From JBBRWO01 sp038249135 (GTDB lineage: Bacteria; Actinomycetota; Coriobacteriia; Anaerosomatales; JAAXUF01), in contig JBBRWO010000008.1 of assembly GCA_038249135.1 (NCBI GenBank), positions 1-35,797 on the forward strand: a stretch of DNA of 35,797 nt. The letters are read 5' to 3'. The position numbers were made by a program, and so were the translations under genes. This document shows positions 1 to 6,245 of the stretch, piece after piece (the first letter of the stretch is position 1; each line of letters starts with the position of its first letter). The notes under the pieces were generated by a model. That model ran no database searches and was not told the DNA's origin. It saw nothing but the letters and a program-made list of their open reading frames with translations.

Positions 1-48
1 GGCGGTGCAGCCTGTGCCGGTTCCGTAGACGACCAGTACCTTACTCAT
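1..48 (-). CDS. Flavodoxin, N-terminal fragment (runs off the window)
   Basis: Only the first 16 codons are inside the window. They read MSKVLVVYGTGTGCTA, a first beta strand followed by a TGTGCT phosphate loop, which is the FMN-binding pattern (T/S-x-T-G-x-T) of flavodoxins and flavodoxin-fold NAD(P)H oxidoreductases. The ATG overlaps the stop codon of the TetR gene (ATGA), so the two are translationally coupled and the regulator probably controls this gene. Short-chain flavodoxin is the best guess. A larger flavodoxin-domain protein cannot be excluded because the rest is missing. Confidence 0.7.
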   Translation of the reverse strand, partial: MSKVLVVYGTGTGCTA

Positions 49-656
49 GATGCGGCTCCCTTCGCGCTGATTCCTGTGAGGTAGATGTCCACCAGCTGTG
101 CGACGACGTCGTCCAGCTCTCTGTCGTAGTCCGCGAACCCGTTGCCCAGCACCTGCCGAGACATGACGAAGGACGACGTGAGGCTGAAGAAGCCGTCGGC
201 CATCACGTGCGGGTCGAGGTCGGCGCGCAGATCGCCGGCGGCTTGGCGGGTCGCGAGGTAGTCGGCCAGTCCCTCGAGGTTCTGGCCGGTCCCGTCGCCG
301 AGCACCTCGGCCACCTCAGGCATCGAACGCACATCGAACGCGAGCCGCAGAGCCGCGGCCCCAAAGTCGCGCGCTTGCCGGACTTCCAGCGCCGCGAGCG
401 TGCGCAGCGTGCCGAAGGTGTCGGCCGGGTCGGGGACGGCGCTGACCGCGAAGCCGGCCATGTTGCCTGCCCACATCTCGGCGAGCGCGCGCAAGACGCC
501 CTGCTTGTTGCCAAAGCGCCGGAAGATGGTGACCTCGTTGACGCCCGCTCTCTCCGCGATCGCCCGAGTGGTGGTGCCCTTATAACCGCGCTCGCCGATG
601 AGGTCGGCGGCGGCCTTGAGGATCGCGTTCCCGGTTTCGAGCTCTATCGGTGTCAC
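45..656 (-). CDS. TetR/AcrR-family transcriptional regulator
   Basis: The protein is 203 aa, a usual TetR length. Residues about 8-55 form the N-terminal helix-turn-helix, with the typical signature ILKAAADLIGERGYKGTT, then TRAIAERAGVNEVTIFRRFGNK. The rest is a helical ligand-binding domain with no recognisable ligand specificity. I chose the GTG at 656 because GGAAGGA lies 7 nt upstream. The longer open frame reaching 941 would run antisense through the neighbouring gene. The 3' end overlaps the flavodoxin start. A perfect inverted repeat at 689-706, between this gene and the divergent one, is the likely operator, which implies repression of the divergent gene and probably autoregulation. 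Confidence 0.9.
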   Translation of the reverse strand: MTPIELETGNAILKAAADLIGERGYKGTTTRAIAERAGVNEVTIFRRFGNKQGVLRALAEMWAGNMAGFAVSAVPDPADTFGTLRTLAALEVRQARDFGAAALRLAFDVRSMPEVAEVLGDGTGQNLEGLADYLATRQAAGDLRADLDPHVMADGFFSLTSSFVMSRQVLGNGFADYDRELDDVVAQLVDIYLTGISAKGAAS

Positions 657-680
657 TGCCTTTTCCTTCCGTGCTGCCTC

Positions 681-710
681 TTGACGCGTGCAAGTGCTTG
701 CTTGCATACT
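681..710 (+). promoter_or_regulatory. Promoter with inverted-repeat operator for the gene at 766
   Basis: A -35 TTGACG (681-686) and a -10 CATACT (705-710) are separated by 18 bp. In the spacer lies the perfect inverted repeat TGCAAG-6-CTTGCA (689-706), with an inner repeat GCAAG-2-CTTGC. A TetR dimer bound there would block RNA polymerase. The assignment to the adjacent TetR is inference from position. Confidence 0.6.
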
Positions 711-765
711 GAGCGCCGAGACGCCGAGTGTCAAGTGGTTCTCGGCGGGAATGGAGAGGGTTGAG

Positions 766-1611
766 ATGAGATCGAAGGCGAAGAAGCTCGTGAATGTAGC
801 GATGATCGTAGGTGGCGTGCTGGCCGCGCTGGTGTTCGTAGGCTGGCTCGGCCTGCAGGTGAAGCCGAAGCCGTTCCCTGCGTACGCCGAGTCGACCCCG
901 GTCGATATCCGTCGCGTGCCGCTGCCCGACGGTCTACCCAAGCCGGTCGACCACTACCTGCGGCTGACCTACGGCGACACCGTGCCCGTGATCGAGACCG
1001 CGGTGCTCACCGGCCGAGCGACCATCCGGCCCGCCGGCCCGATCACCTTCCCGGCACGCTACCGCTTCACCCACGTCGCCGGTCGCGACTACCGCCACTA
1101 TATCGAGGCCTGTTGGTTCGGCCTGCCGGTGCTGAAGGTCAACGAGCGCTACATCGACGGCAAGAGCCTGATGCGCATCCCGATCATCGGCTCGGACAGC
1201 GGTCCCAAGGTCGAGTGGTCCGCGAGCCAGGGCATGTGGGCGGAGTCCTGGCAGTTCCCGGCGCTGTTCGTGACCGACTCGCGGGTGAAGTGGTTGCCCG
1301 TCGACGACGACACCGCCATCCTCGAGGTGCCGTTTGCGGCCGACCAGCGCCAGCAATTCGTCGTGCGCTTCGACCCCGAGACCGGCCTGCCCATCTGGAC
1401 CGAGACGATGCGTTACCAGAGTTCCGCCTCCGCCGAGAAGGTGCTGTGGATGACTCATGCGCTGAAGTTCCGTGAGATGAACGGGGTGCTGACCAACACC
1501 GTCGGCTCTGCGACGTGGATGGACGACGGCACGCCGTGGGCGACATTCGAGCTCGAGGACGTGCAGTTCAACGTCGATGTCGCGAAGTATGTGCGCGCCG
1601 AGGGCATCTAG
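766..1611 (+). CDS. Membrane-anchored DUF6544-like protein
   Basis: The protein is 281 aa. It has one N-terminal transmembrane segment (about residues 8-30, after a short basic leader MRSKAKK), and the remainder is a soluble domain presumably outside the membrane. The segment with RRVPLPDGLPKPVDHYLR, the later GRATIRPAGPITFPARYRF and the motif GRDYRHYIEACWFG resemble the uncharacterised DUF6544 family. No catalytic residues can be assigned. I prefer the ATG at 766, with GGAGAGG upstream, over an in-frame ATG at 688 that would lie inside the promoter. It is transcribed divergently from the TetR/flavodoxin pair and is probably part of the same regulon. The family call is from memory of motif layout and is only moderately certain. 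Confidence 0.75.
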   Translation: MRSKAKKLVNVAMIVGGVLAALVFVGWLGLQVKPKPFPAYAESTPVDIRRVPLPDGLPKPVDHYLRLTYGDTVPVIETAVLTGRATIRPAGPITFPARYRFTHVAGRDYRHYIEACWFGLPVLKVNERYIDGKSLMRIPIIGSDSGPKVEWSASQGMWAESWQFPALFVTDSRVKWLPVDDDTAILEVPFAADQRQQFVVRFDPETGLPIWTETMRYQSSASAEKVLWMTHALKFREMNGVLTNTVGSATWMDDGTPWATFELEDVQFNVDVAKYVRAEGI

Positions 1612-1624
1612 CTGGCACGAGGGC

Positions 1625-2203
1625 TCAGCCGAGCCAGTGAACCTCGCCGCTTGCGAGCTTATAGGCGGCGCCGGCTACGGCGACGCCCTCGTCGAGGGCG
1701 AAGGCCGCGATCAGCCGCTCGAGCTCACCGACGGTGTCGAGCACGTGGTGGTCGACGGCCGCTGCAAGAAGCGCGTCATCGGCGTCAGCGGGCGCATTGG
1801 CCTCGTCAACCAGCTCGATGTGGATGTGATCCATGATCGGGGCGAGCCATGCCGGCGCATCACCGGCAAGCTTGGCACCCACCGCCCCGCAGTCCTCGTG
1901 ACCCAGCACCACGACCGTCCGCGCGCCCAGTTTCTCCAAGGCGAATCGCACTGACGCGATACTGGCGGCCGCGAGTACGTGACCGGCGGTGCGCACCACG
2001 AACAGGTCGCCGACTCCCACGTCGAATACCGCTTCGACCGGAACCCGCGAGTCCGAGCACCCCACGACGACCGCCCACGGGTTCTGGCCGCCTTCGGAAT
2101 CCGTCGCACGTTGGGACGTGAACTGACCGCCGGAGAGGCCATCGACAAAGCGACGGTTGCCGTCCCGCAAACGGGCGAGTGCGATGTCAGGAGTGATGCT
2201 CAT
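1625..2203 (-). CDS. Beta-class carbonic anhydrase
   Basis: The protein is 192 aa and catalyses reversible hydration of CO2 to bicarbonate in the cytoplasm. The beta-class zinc site is complete: Cys49 with the Asp51-Arg53 dyad in GCSDSR, and His102 and Cys105 in GHEDCGA. The length is short but normal for type II bacterial beta enzymes. The gene follows the membrane protein gene at 2216 with a 12-nt gap, so they are likely cotranscribed. Bicarbonate from such an enzyme feeds carboxylations, including the purine step between AIR and CAIR, but this gene lies away from the pur genes and no link is shown. Confidence 0.93.
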   Translation of the reverse strand: MSITPDIALARLRDGNRRFVDGLSGGQFTSQRATDSEGGQNPWAVVVGCSDSRVPVEAVFDVGVGDLFVVRTAGHVLAAASIASVRFALEKLGARTVVVLGHEDCGAVGAKLAGDAPAWLAPIMDHIHIELVDEANAPADADDALLAAAVDHHVLDTVGELERLIAAFALDEGVAVAGAAYKLASGEVHWLG

Positions 2204-2215
2204 CGCTGCAGTATC

Positions 2216-2776
2216 TCACGACGCGCTGACATCGGCGCGCGCACGCGGTCGCAGCGTAGGGAAGCGTTGCCATACTTCGTCACAGATCTCCTCGGCGCGT
2301 GGCTCGGTGAGCCCAGTGCCAATGCGGATGCTTTTGTCGCCCTTGGGACCCGCGTAGTCGAAGGTGATGAAGCTCTTCACGCCGCTCTCGTCACCGGTCG
2401 GGCGCCAGTTGCTGACCTGCTCGAGGGGGTAGCGCCACGAGAGGCCGACCCCAAACGCCTCGACGCGTCGCCGCACAATGCCCTCGCCAATTGTCACTAT
2501 CTCCGTGCCGTTGAGCATGAGCAGGAAGACCGAGCCGAACACGAGCCCACCAGCGGTCCATCCCACGAGCCAGAAGAACACGAACAGACTCGCGATGTTC
2601 AGCCCCATGCCGCCAGAGATGAGGGCGCGCATCGCCGAAAACTCACCGGCCGCCCAGCCGACCATCCACAGTCCGATGAACGCGAGGACGCAGCCCACTC
2701 GCGGCACGGGCATGACGACTCGAACCAGCTCAGGAGTGAGCTCGGTCACTGTTCGCGTGTGAGACGATGTTGCCAT
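2216..2776 (-). CDS. Integral membrane protein with C-terminal PH-like cytoplasmic domain
   Basis: The protein is 186 aa with two hydrophobic segments (about residues 27-47 and 58-85), followed by a soluble beta-rich tail that starts with LNGTEIVTIGEGIVRRRVEAFG. Two transmembrane helices followed by a bacterial PH-like fold is a common layout of uncharacterised membrane proteins, and I do not recognise a named family. It is first gene of the pair with carbonic anhydrase. The divergent gene at 2871 shares the 94-bp intergenic region. Confidence 0.75.
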   Translation of the reverse strand: MATSSHTRTVTELTPELVRVVMPVPRVGCVLAFIGLWMVGWAAGEFSAMRALISGGMGLNIASLFVFFWLVGWTAGGLVFGSVFLLMLNGTEIVTIGEGIVRRRVEAFGVGLSWRYPLEQVSNWRPTGDESGVKSFITFDYAGPKGDKSIRIGTGLTEPRAEEICDEVWQRFPTLRPRARADVSAS

Positions 2777-2870
2777 GGGAAAAGTATCGGCATGAGGGGC
2801 GAGGCTGCAAAGCCCGCAGCTCGATGTTTCCCTGAGTAGCCTGCACTCCCACGAAGGAAGGAATCCCAGC

Positions 2871-3374
2871 GTGACTCTCGTTGACGGACGTTCTCACAGA
2901 ATCGTGTTGGTTGCCCATTGCCTGCTCAACGCAAATGCGAAGGCCGAAGGGGATGCTTGGTTCGCCGGAGTCCACGCGGTGATCGGCGACCTGGCGGGAC
3001 GCGCCTACAGCATCGTCCAGCTTCCTTGTCCGGAGATCGCGCACATCGGTCCGGGCCGTGACTCGATCGATCCCGCCGTCTTCGAGACCACCGAGTACCA
3101 GCAACTCTGCGCATCGCTCGCCGACGATGTTGCAGCGCAGGTCGATCAGTACCAGCGAGTCGGTGTGAAGACCGTCGCTGTGGTCGGCATTGAGGGTGGT
3201 CCCTCGTGCGCCGTGTTCGAGCCACGCCGAGATGAGTTCGACGAGGAGTCCAAGCCGGGCGTCTTCATCGTCGAATTGCGCAAGCGACTCGAACCGCAGG
3301 GCGTTCACTTCATGTCGGTGTCACATCACCAGCGGGAGGACAACATCCCGGCCGTGCTGGAGGGTCTGCGCTAG
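2871..3374 (+). CDS. CD3072-type TudS-related putative desulfidase
   Basis: The protein is 167 aa. The beginning HCLLNANAK and three well-spaced cysteines, Cys17 (AHCLLN), Cys53 (LPCPE) and Cys113 (PSCAVF), match the layout of TudS/DUF523-related proteins. In TudS three cysteines hold a [4Fe-4S] cluster used to remove sulfur from thiolated substrates. The GTG start at 2871 follows GAAGGAAGGA at about 10 nt. It is convergent with hgcB. The substrate is unknown; the family resemblance is good but the desulfidase activity is only inferred. Confidence 0.75.
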   Translation: MTLVDGRSHRIVLVAHCLLNANAKAEGDAWFAGVHAVIGDLAGRAYSIVQLPCPEIAHIGPGRDSIDPAVFETTEYQQLCASLADDVAAQVDQYQRVGVKTVAVVGIEGGPSCAVFEPRRDEFDEESKPGVFIVELRKRLEPQGVHFMSVSHHQREDNIPAVLEGLR

Positions 3375-3391
3375 CCGAAGTCTGACGGCGC

Positions 3392-3442
3392 GATGGCGAG
3401 TGCCATCTGACACAGTCTCGTTGTCTCCGACCGGAGACGGCG
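3392..3442. terminator. Two hairpins between convergent genes
   Basis: GATGGC-GAGT-GCCATC (3392-3407) is followed by a 10-bp stem (3419-3428 with 3433-3442, loop GACC, two G-T pairs). They lie between the ends of the TudS-like gene and hgcB and could terminate either strand. Neither has a strong T tract. Confidence 0.5.
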
Positions 3443-3447
3443 AGTCA

Positions 3448-3822
3448 TCAAGAAACACCCGCGCTGGGTGCGTCACTTCCCGTTCCGGTTTCGCAGCAGC
3501 TGCTCTCTCCGCCGCCGACGGCGCCCGCCGCGTCCGGCACCACCGAGCAGCCGCACGACGGCTCGCCGCCGTAGATCCACGAGTGGATGATCGCCTCGGC
3601 GCACCCCACGCCCGGCTTGACACTGATTGCACCCCACGCGCAGTTGAGCGCACAAGCGCCGCACTCCATGCAGGCACCGCGGTCAGCGAAGTATGCGCGC
3701 TTGTCGGCGCCCATCGCGAAGACGCCGTGCGGGCAGACGACCGTGCACACGCGGCAGCCGCTGCACATCTCGGCGTCGAGTTCGAGGGTCACCGCAGTCT
3801 CGAGGTAGCGGAATCCCTGCAT
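3448..3822 (-). CDS. hgcB: HgcB, mercury-methylation ferredoxin
   Basis: The protein is 124 aa and has two 4Fe-4S motifs: Cys20-x2-Cys23-x2-Cys26-x3-Cys30 and Cys51-x2-Cys54-x2-Cys57-x3-Cys61. It also carries features that distinguish HgcB from ordinary ferredoxins: the start MQGFRYL, the lone conserved cysteine in GVGC (Cys74), and a C-terminal Cys-Cys pair (109-110). An additional Cys90-x-Cys92 is present. HgcB is known to supply low-potential electrons to the corrinoid of HgcA, and the extra cysteines are thought to bind Hg(II) or pass it on. The gene starts 1 nt after the hgcA stop, which is the canonical order. The 3' tail after Cys110 is a little longer than in typical HgcB. Confidence 0.93.
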   Translation of the reverse strand: MQGFRYLETAVTLELDAEMCSGCRVCTVVCPHGVFAMGADKRAYFADRGACMECGACALNCAWGAISVKPGVGCAEAIIHSWIYGGEPSCGCSVVPDAAGAVGGGESSCCETGTGSDAPSAGVS

Positions 3823-3823
3823 G

Positions 3824-4915
3824 TCAGCCTCCCGGCGTTGTCGACAGAACGGTCGTACCGATCACGTACCATGCGAGCACCCAGCAGATGATTCCCACGC
3901 CGAGCCCAGCGGCCTGCAGCGGGACCGCTCGGCGAAGCTCGCGCTCCACGCCCGAAGGCGAGGTGTACGGCGTCGAGCCGGTGAAGTTCACGGCGATGTA
4001 GCTTGCGAGCGATGCCACCATCAGGATCACCGCCGAGAACCCGAGCACGCTCTGACCGCCCAGCATGCCCGGCAGTGCAGCAAGTGCCACGCCCGCCAGC
4101 ACGCTACCCGCCAGCGCGCCCTTCACCGAGAACGCGCGCCCGGGCAGCCATGGCAGGAGCGCCGGGGTCACGATCCCGCCAGCAAGCGCTGCGAGCAGGT
4201 ACGACACGAACGCCGGGAACAGCGCCATCAGCGCCGCGACCCAGACCAGCGAGCGCGCACCGGTCGAGGCTGCCACCGCAGCGAGTACCGCCAAGGCCGG
4301 AACCGCCCAAAGCGCATACCGCAGACTGCCGAGGAACTCGACCGGGGCGAGCGCCAACCGCTCGGTCAGCGTGAACGTCACGGCGCGCATCTCCGGTGTA
4401 GCTTGGGAGCCGGCCGCCAAGAAGTCGCGCAGATTCGCCGAGCGAACCGGCCCCCACACGACTCGGTACCCGGTGAGCTGCTGCACCTTCGCAGCCGCCA
4501 CGCCCACTGCGCCCAGCTGCGGCAGTATCAGCGTTTTGTGATCGACGAGGTCGCCGAGGCCGCATGCGAAGATGCGTCGGACGAGTTCGTCCGTGCCGAA
4601 GCTGCCTTTACCTGCGGCGCACCACACGTTCACGCCGTAGGTTTCGAGCACCAGCAGCCAGCAGTCGACGCCTGCAAGGTCTCGGCGTACGAGGTCGACG
4701 GTCATGCGGTAGTTGCAGGTGACCAGGAGCGGCGACGTCCGCGACGGCTCGCCAATCCGGTACAACCCCGGCTCCACGCGCGAGGTACCGCGCCCGATGC
4801 CCCAGCGAAGCGACCAGCGCTTGAGTGTGTCGCGCCATGTGAGCGAGGTGGACAGCGTCGGGATCGCGTCGGTCGCACTAGAGGACGCTGCGCTACTGTG
4901 AGTGTTCGATGGCAT
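3824..4915 (-). CDS. hgcA: HgcA, corrinoid protein of mercury methylation
   Basis: The protein is 363 aa, within the family's range. The soluble N-terminal corrinoid domain (about residues 60-190) contains the diagnostic cap-helix motif NVWCAAGK at 96-103, with Cys99 as the lower cobalt ligand. Then come LPQLGAVGV (131-139) and WGPVR (154-158). The C-terminal part has five membrane segments (about 198-217, 222-245, 263-283, 287-309, 331-353), and NFTGSTPYTSPSGVE lies in the loop before the last one. Paralogous corrinoid Fe-S proteins of the Wood-Ljungdahl pathway lack this membrane domain. HgcA carries the methyl group that is transferred to Hg(II). The ATG at 4915 has no Shine-Dalgarno sequence, but TATGAT ends 7 nt before it, which suggests a leaderless message. 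The much longer open frame to 5329 runs antisense through mscL and is rejected. Confidence 0.93.
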   Translation of the reverse strand: MPSNTHSSAASSSATDAIPTLSTSLTWRDTLKRWSLRWGIGRGTSRVEPGLYRIGEPSRTSPLLVTCNYRMTVDLVRRDLAGVDCWLLVLETYGVNVWCAAGKGSFGTDELVRRIFACGLGDLVDHKTLILPQLGAVGVAAAKVQQLTGYRVVWGPVRSANLRDFLAAGSQATPEMRAVTFTLTERLALAPVEFLGSLRYALWAVPALAVLAAVAASTGARSLVWVAALMALFPAFVSYLLAALAGGIVTPALLPWLPGRAFSVKGALAGSVLAGVALAALPGMLGGQSVLGFSAVILMVASLASYIAVNFTGSTPYTSPSGVERELRRAVPLQAAGLGVGIICWVLAWYVIGTTVLSTTPGG

Positions 4916-4921
4916 GGGGGC

Positions 4922-4927
4922 ATCATA
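4922..4927 (-). promoter_or_regulatory. Putative -10 box of hgcA (leaderless)
   Basis: On the minus strand TATGAT is followed by six bases and then the hgcA ATG, so transcription would start at or next to the start codon. No good -35 was seen. Confidence 0.45.
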
Positions 4928-4951
4928 CTGTGCCACCCGTCGGGTACCTAT

Positions 4952-4978
4952 TCCGAGAGAGCGTCTCGGATGCGAGAC
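4952..4978 (+). promoter_or_regulatory. Two mutually exclusive hairpins in the mscL leader
   Basis: TCCGAGA (4952-4958) pairs with TCTCGGA (4964-4970). Alternatively GTCTCG (4963-4968) pairs with CGAGAC (4973-4978). The two stems share bases and cannot form together. They lie upstream of the mscL ribosome binding site. A regulatory role is speculative. Confidence 0.3.
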
Positions 4979-5012
4979 CGGTGTCGCGCGCGACAGATCA
5001 AGGAGGAAAGCG

Positions 5013-5438
5013 ATGGGTAGGGTGAAAGGCATGCTGAGCGAGTTCAAGGAGTTCGCGCTCAAGGGCAATGCGATCACGTTGGCGATCGGTGTTGTCATGG
5101 GTGCGGCGTTCAACGCGATCATCAACTCAGTCGTGAACAATCTGTTCAATCCGCTCATCGGAGTACTGCTCGGAGGGGTGAATCTGGAAAAGCAGACCTT
5201 CCAGATTTGGGGCGTGACGTTTGGGTGGGGCGCCGTCGTTGAGGCGAGCATCAACTTCGTGGTCGTGGCGATCGCGCTGTTCATCGTGGTGAAGGTCGTC
5301 TCGGCGATGGATAAGGAGCCCGATCCCACGCACTACCCATGCCCGTTTTGCACCACTGACGTCGCCAACGAGGCAACTCGTTGTCCGGCGTGTACCTCGG
5401 AGCTCGTGCCGATGTCGGCTGTCAGTGGCGCGGTGTAG
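5013..5438 (+). CDS. mscL: Large-conductance mechanosensitive channel MscL with C-terminal zinc ribbon
   Basis: The protein is 141 aa. It opens under membrane tension to release solutes during osmotic downshock. The amphipathic N-terminus MLSEFKEFALKGNAITLAIG and TM1 (about 18-45) carry the conserved GVVMGAAFNAIINSVVNN; TM2 spans about 75-98. After TM2 the usual charged C-terminal bundle is replaced by a zinc ribbon with two C-x2-C knuckles (Cys110, Cys113, Cys124, Cys127). The ATG at 5013 has a strong AGGAGGAAAG site 2-11 nt upstream. The longer in-frame start at 4902 overlaps the hgcA promoter and is not credible. The gene is divergent from hgcA and unlikely to be functionally tied to it. 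Confidence 0.95.
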   Translation: MGRVKGMLSEFKEFALKGNAITLAIGVVMGAAFNAIINSVVNNLFNPLIGVLLGGVNLEKQTFQIWGVTFGWGAVVEASINFVVVAIALFIVVKVVSAMDKEPDPTHYPCPFCTTDVANEATRCPACTSELVPMSAVSGAV

Positions 5439-5531
5439 ATTCGGTGAATAAGCCGAACCCACGGGTGCTTGGTCGTAAACTCGCTGTGTGAACGCTCTCG
5501 CGCCGTGTGCGCGTAGTCGGAGGAGGAACAG

Positions 5532-6245
5532 ATGGCAGCGGAAACTCGCCGCGTCCTTTTGGTAGAAGACGAGAAGAGCATTCGAGACGCGGTCGCCGCG
5601 TACCTCGAGCGTGAAGGCTACTGGATCACGCCGGCCGGTGACGGTCAGGCCGCACTCGACGCATTCGCGAAGCACCGCTTCGATCTCGTGGTGCTCGACC
5701 TCATGCTCCCCAAAGTGAGCGGCGAGGTTGTGTGCCGCACCATTCGCGACAGCTCCGATGTCCCCATCATCATGCTCACCGCCAAGGGTGAGGAAGCCGA
5801 CCGCATTGCCGGCCTCGAGCTGGGTGCCGACGACTACCTTGTCAAGCCGTTCTCGCCGCGCGAGCTGGTCGCGCGCGTCCGCGCACTGCTCCGCCGCGCG
5901 CATGTGGACAGTGAGCCCCAGCGTGACCGCCTTGTCTTCGGCAACCTCGAGATCGACGTTGCCGGCCACAAGGCGTTTCTTGCAGGTGTGGAGCTGGATC
6001 TCACAGCGAGCGAGTTCAAGCTGCTGCTCACGCTGTCTCGCTATCCCGGCCGCGTCTACTCGCGTATGGAGCTGGTGGAGAAGGTCCTCGGCTACGACTT
6101 CGAGGGCTACGAGCGCACCATCGACTCGCACGTGAAGAATCTGCGCGCCAAGCTCGACGACGATCCCCGTGAGCCCACCTTCATCTACACCGTGCACGGC
6201 GTCGGATACCGTTTCGAGGCTCCTAAGTCCGGTGCGGATGCCTGA
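5532..6245 (+). CDS. OmpR/PhoB-family response regulator
   Basis: The protein is 237 aa. The receiver domain (about 7-120) has the acidic pair in LLVEDEKS, the phosphoacceptor Asp56 in VVLDLMLP, Thr in MLTAK and Lys in YLVKPF. The winged-helix DNA-binding domain (about 138-232) has the typical LTASEFKLLLTLSRYPGRVYSR, the ERTIDSHVKNLR helix and a YTVHGVGYRFE ending. GGAGGAGGAA stands just before the ATG. It overlaps the histidine kinase gene by 8 nt and they form a two-component pair. Possible -10 TAAACT at 5476-5481. The stimulus and targets are not evident. Confidence 0.95.
   Translation: MAAETRRVLLVEDEKSIRDAVAAYLEREGYWITPAGDGQAALDAFAKHRFDLVVLDLMLPKVSGEVVCRTIRDSSDVPIIMLTAKGEEADRIAGLELGADDYLVKPFSPRELVARVRALLRRAHVDSEPQRDRLVFGNLEIDVAGHKAFLAGVELDLTASEFKLLLTLSRYPGRVYSRMELVEKVLGYDFEGYERTIDSHVKNLRAKLDDDPREPTFIYTVHGVGYRFEAPKSGADA

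Noticed and set aside
3821..5020. Long plus-strand open frame (399 codons) antisense to hgcA
   Set aside because: Low-complexity, Arg/His/Gln-rich translation typical of a GC-rich shadow frame; hgcA on the other strand has clear family motifs.
4916..5329. N-terminal extension of HgcA
   Set aside because: Would run antisense through mscL, and its composition is unlike HgcA. The ATG at 4915 fits a leaderless promoter.
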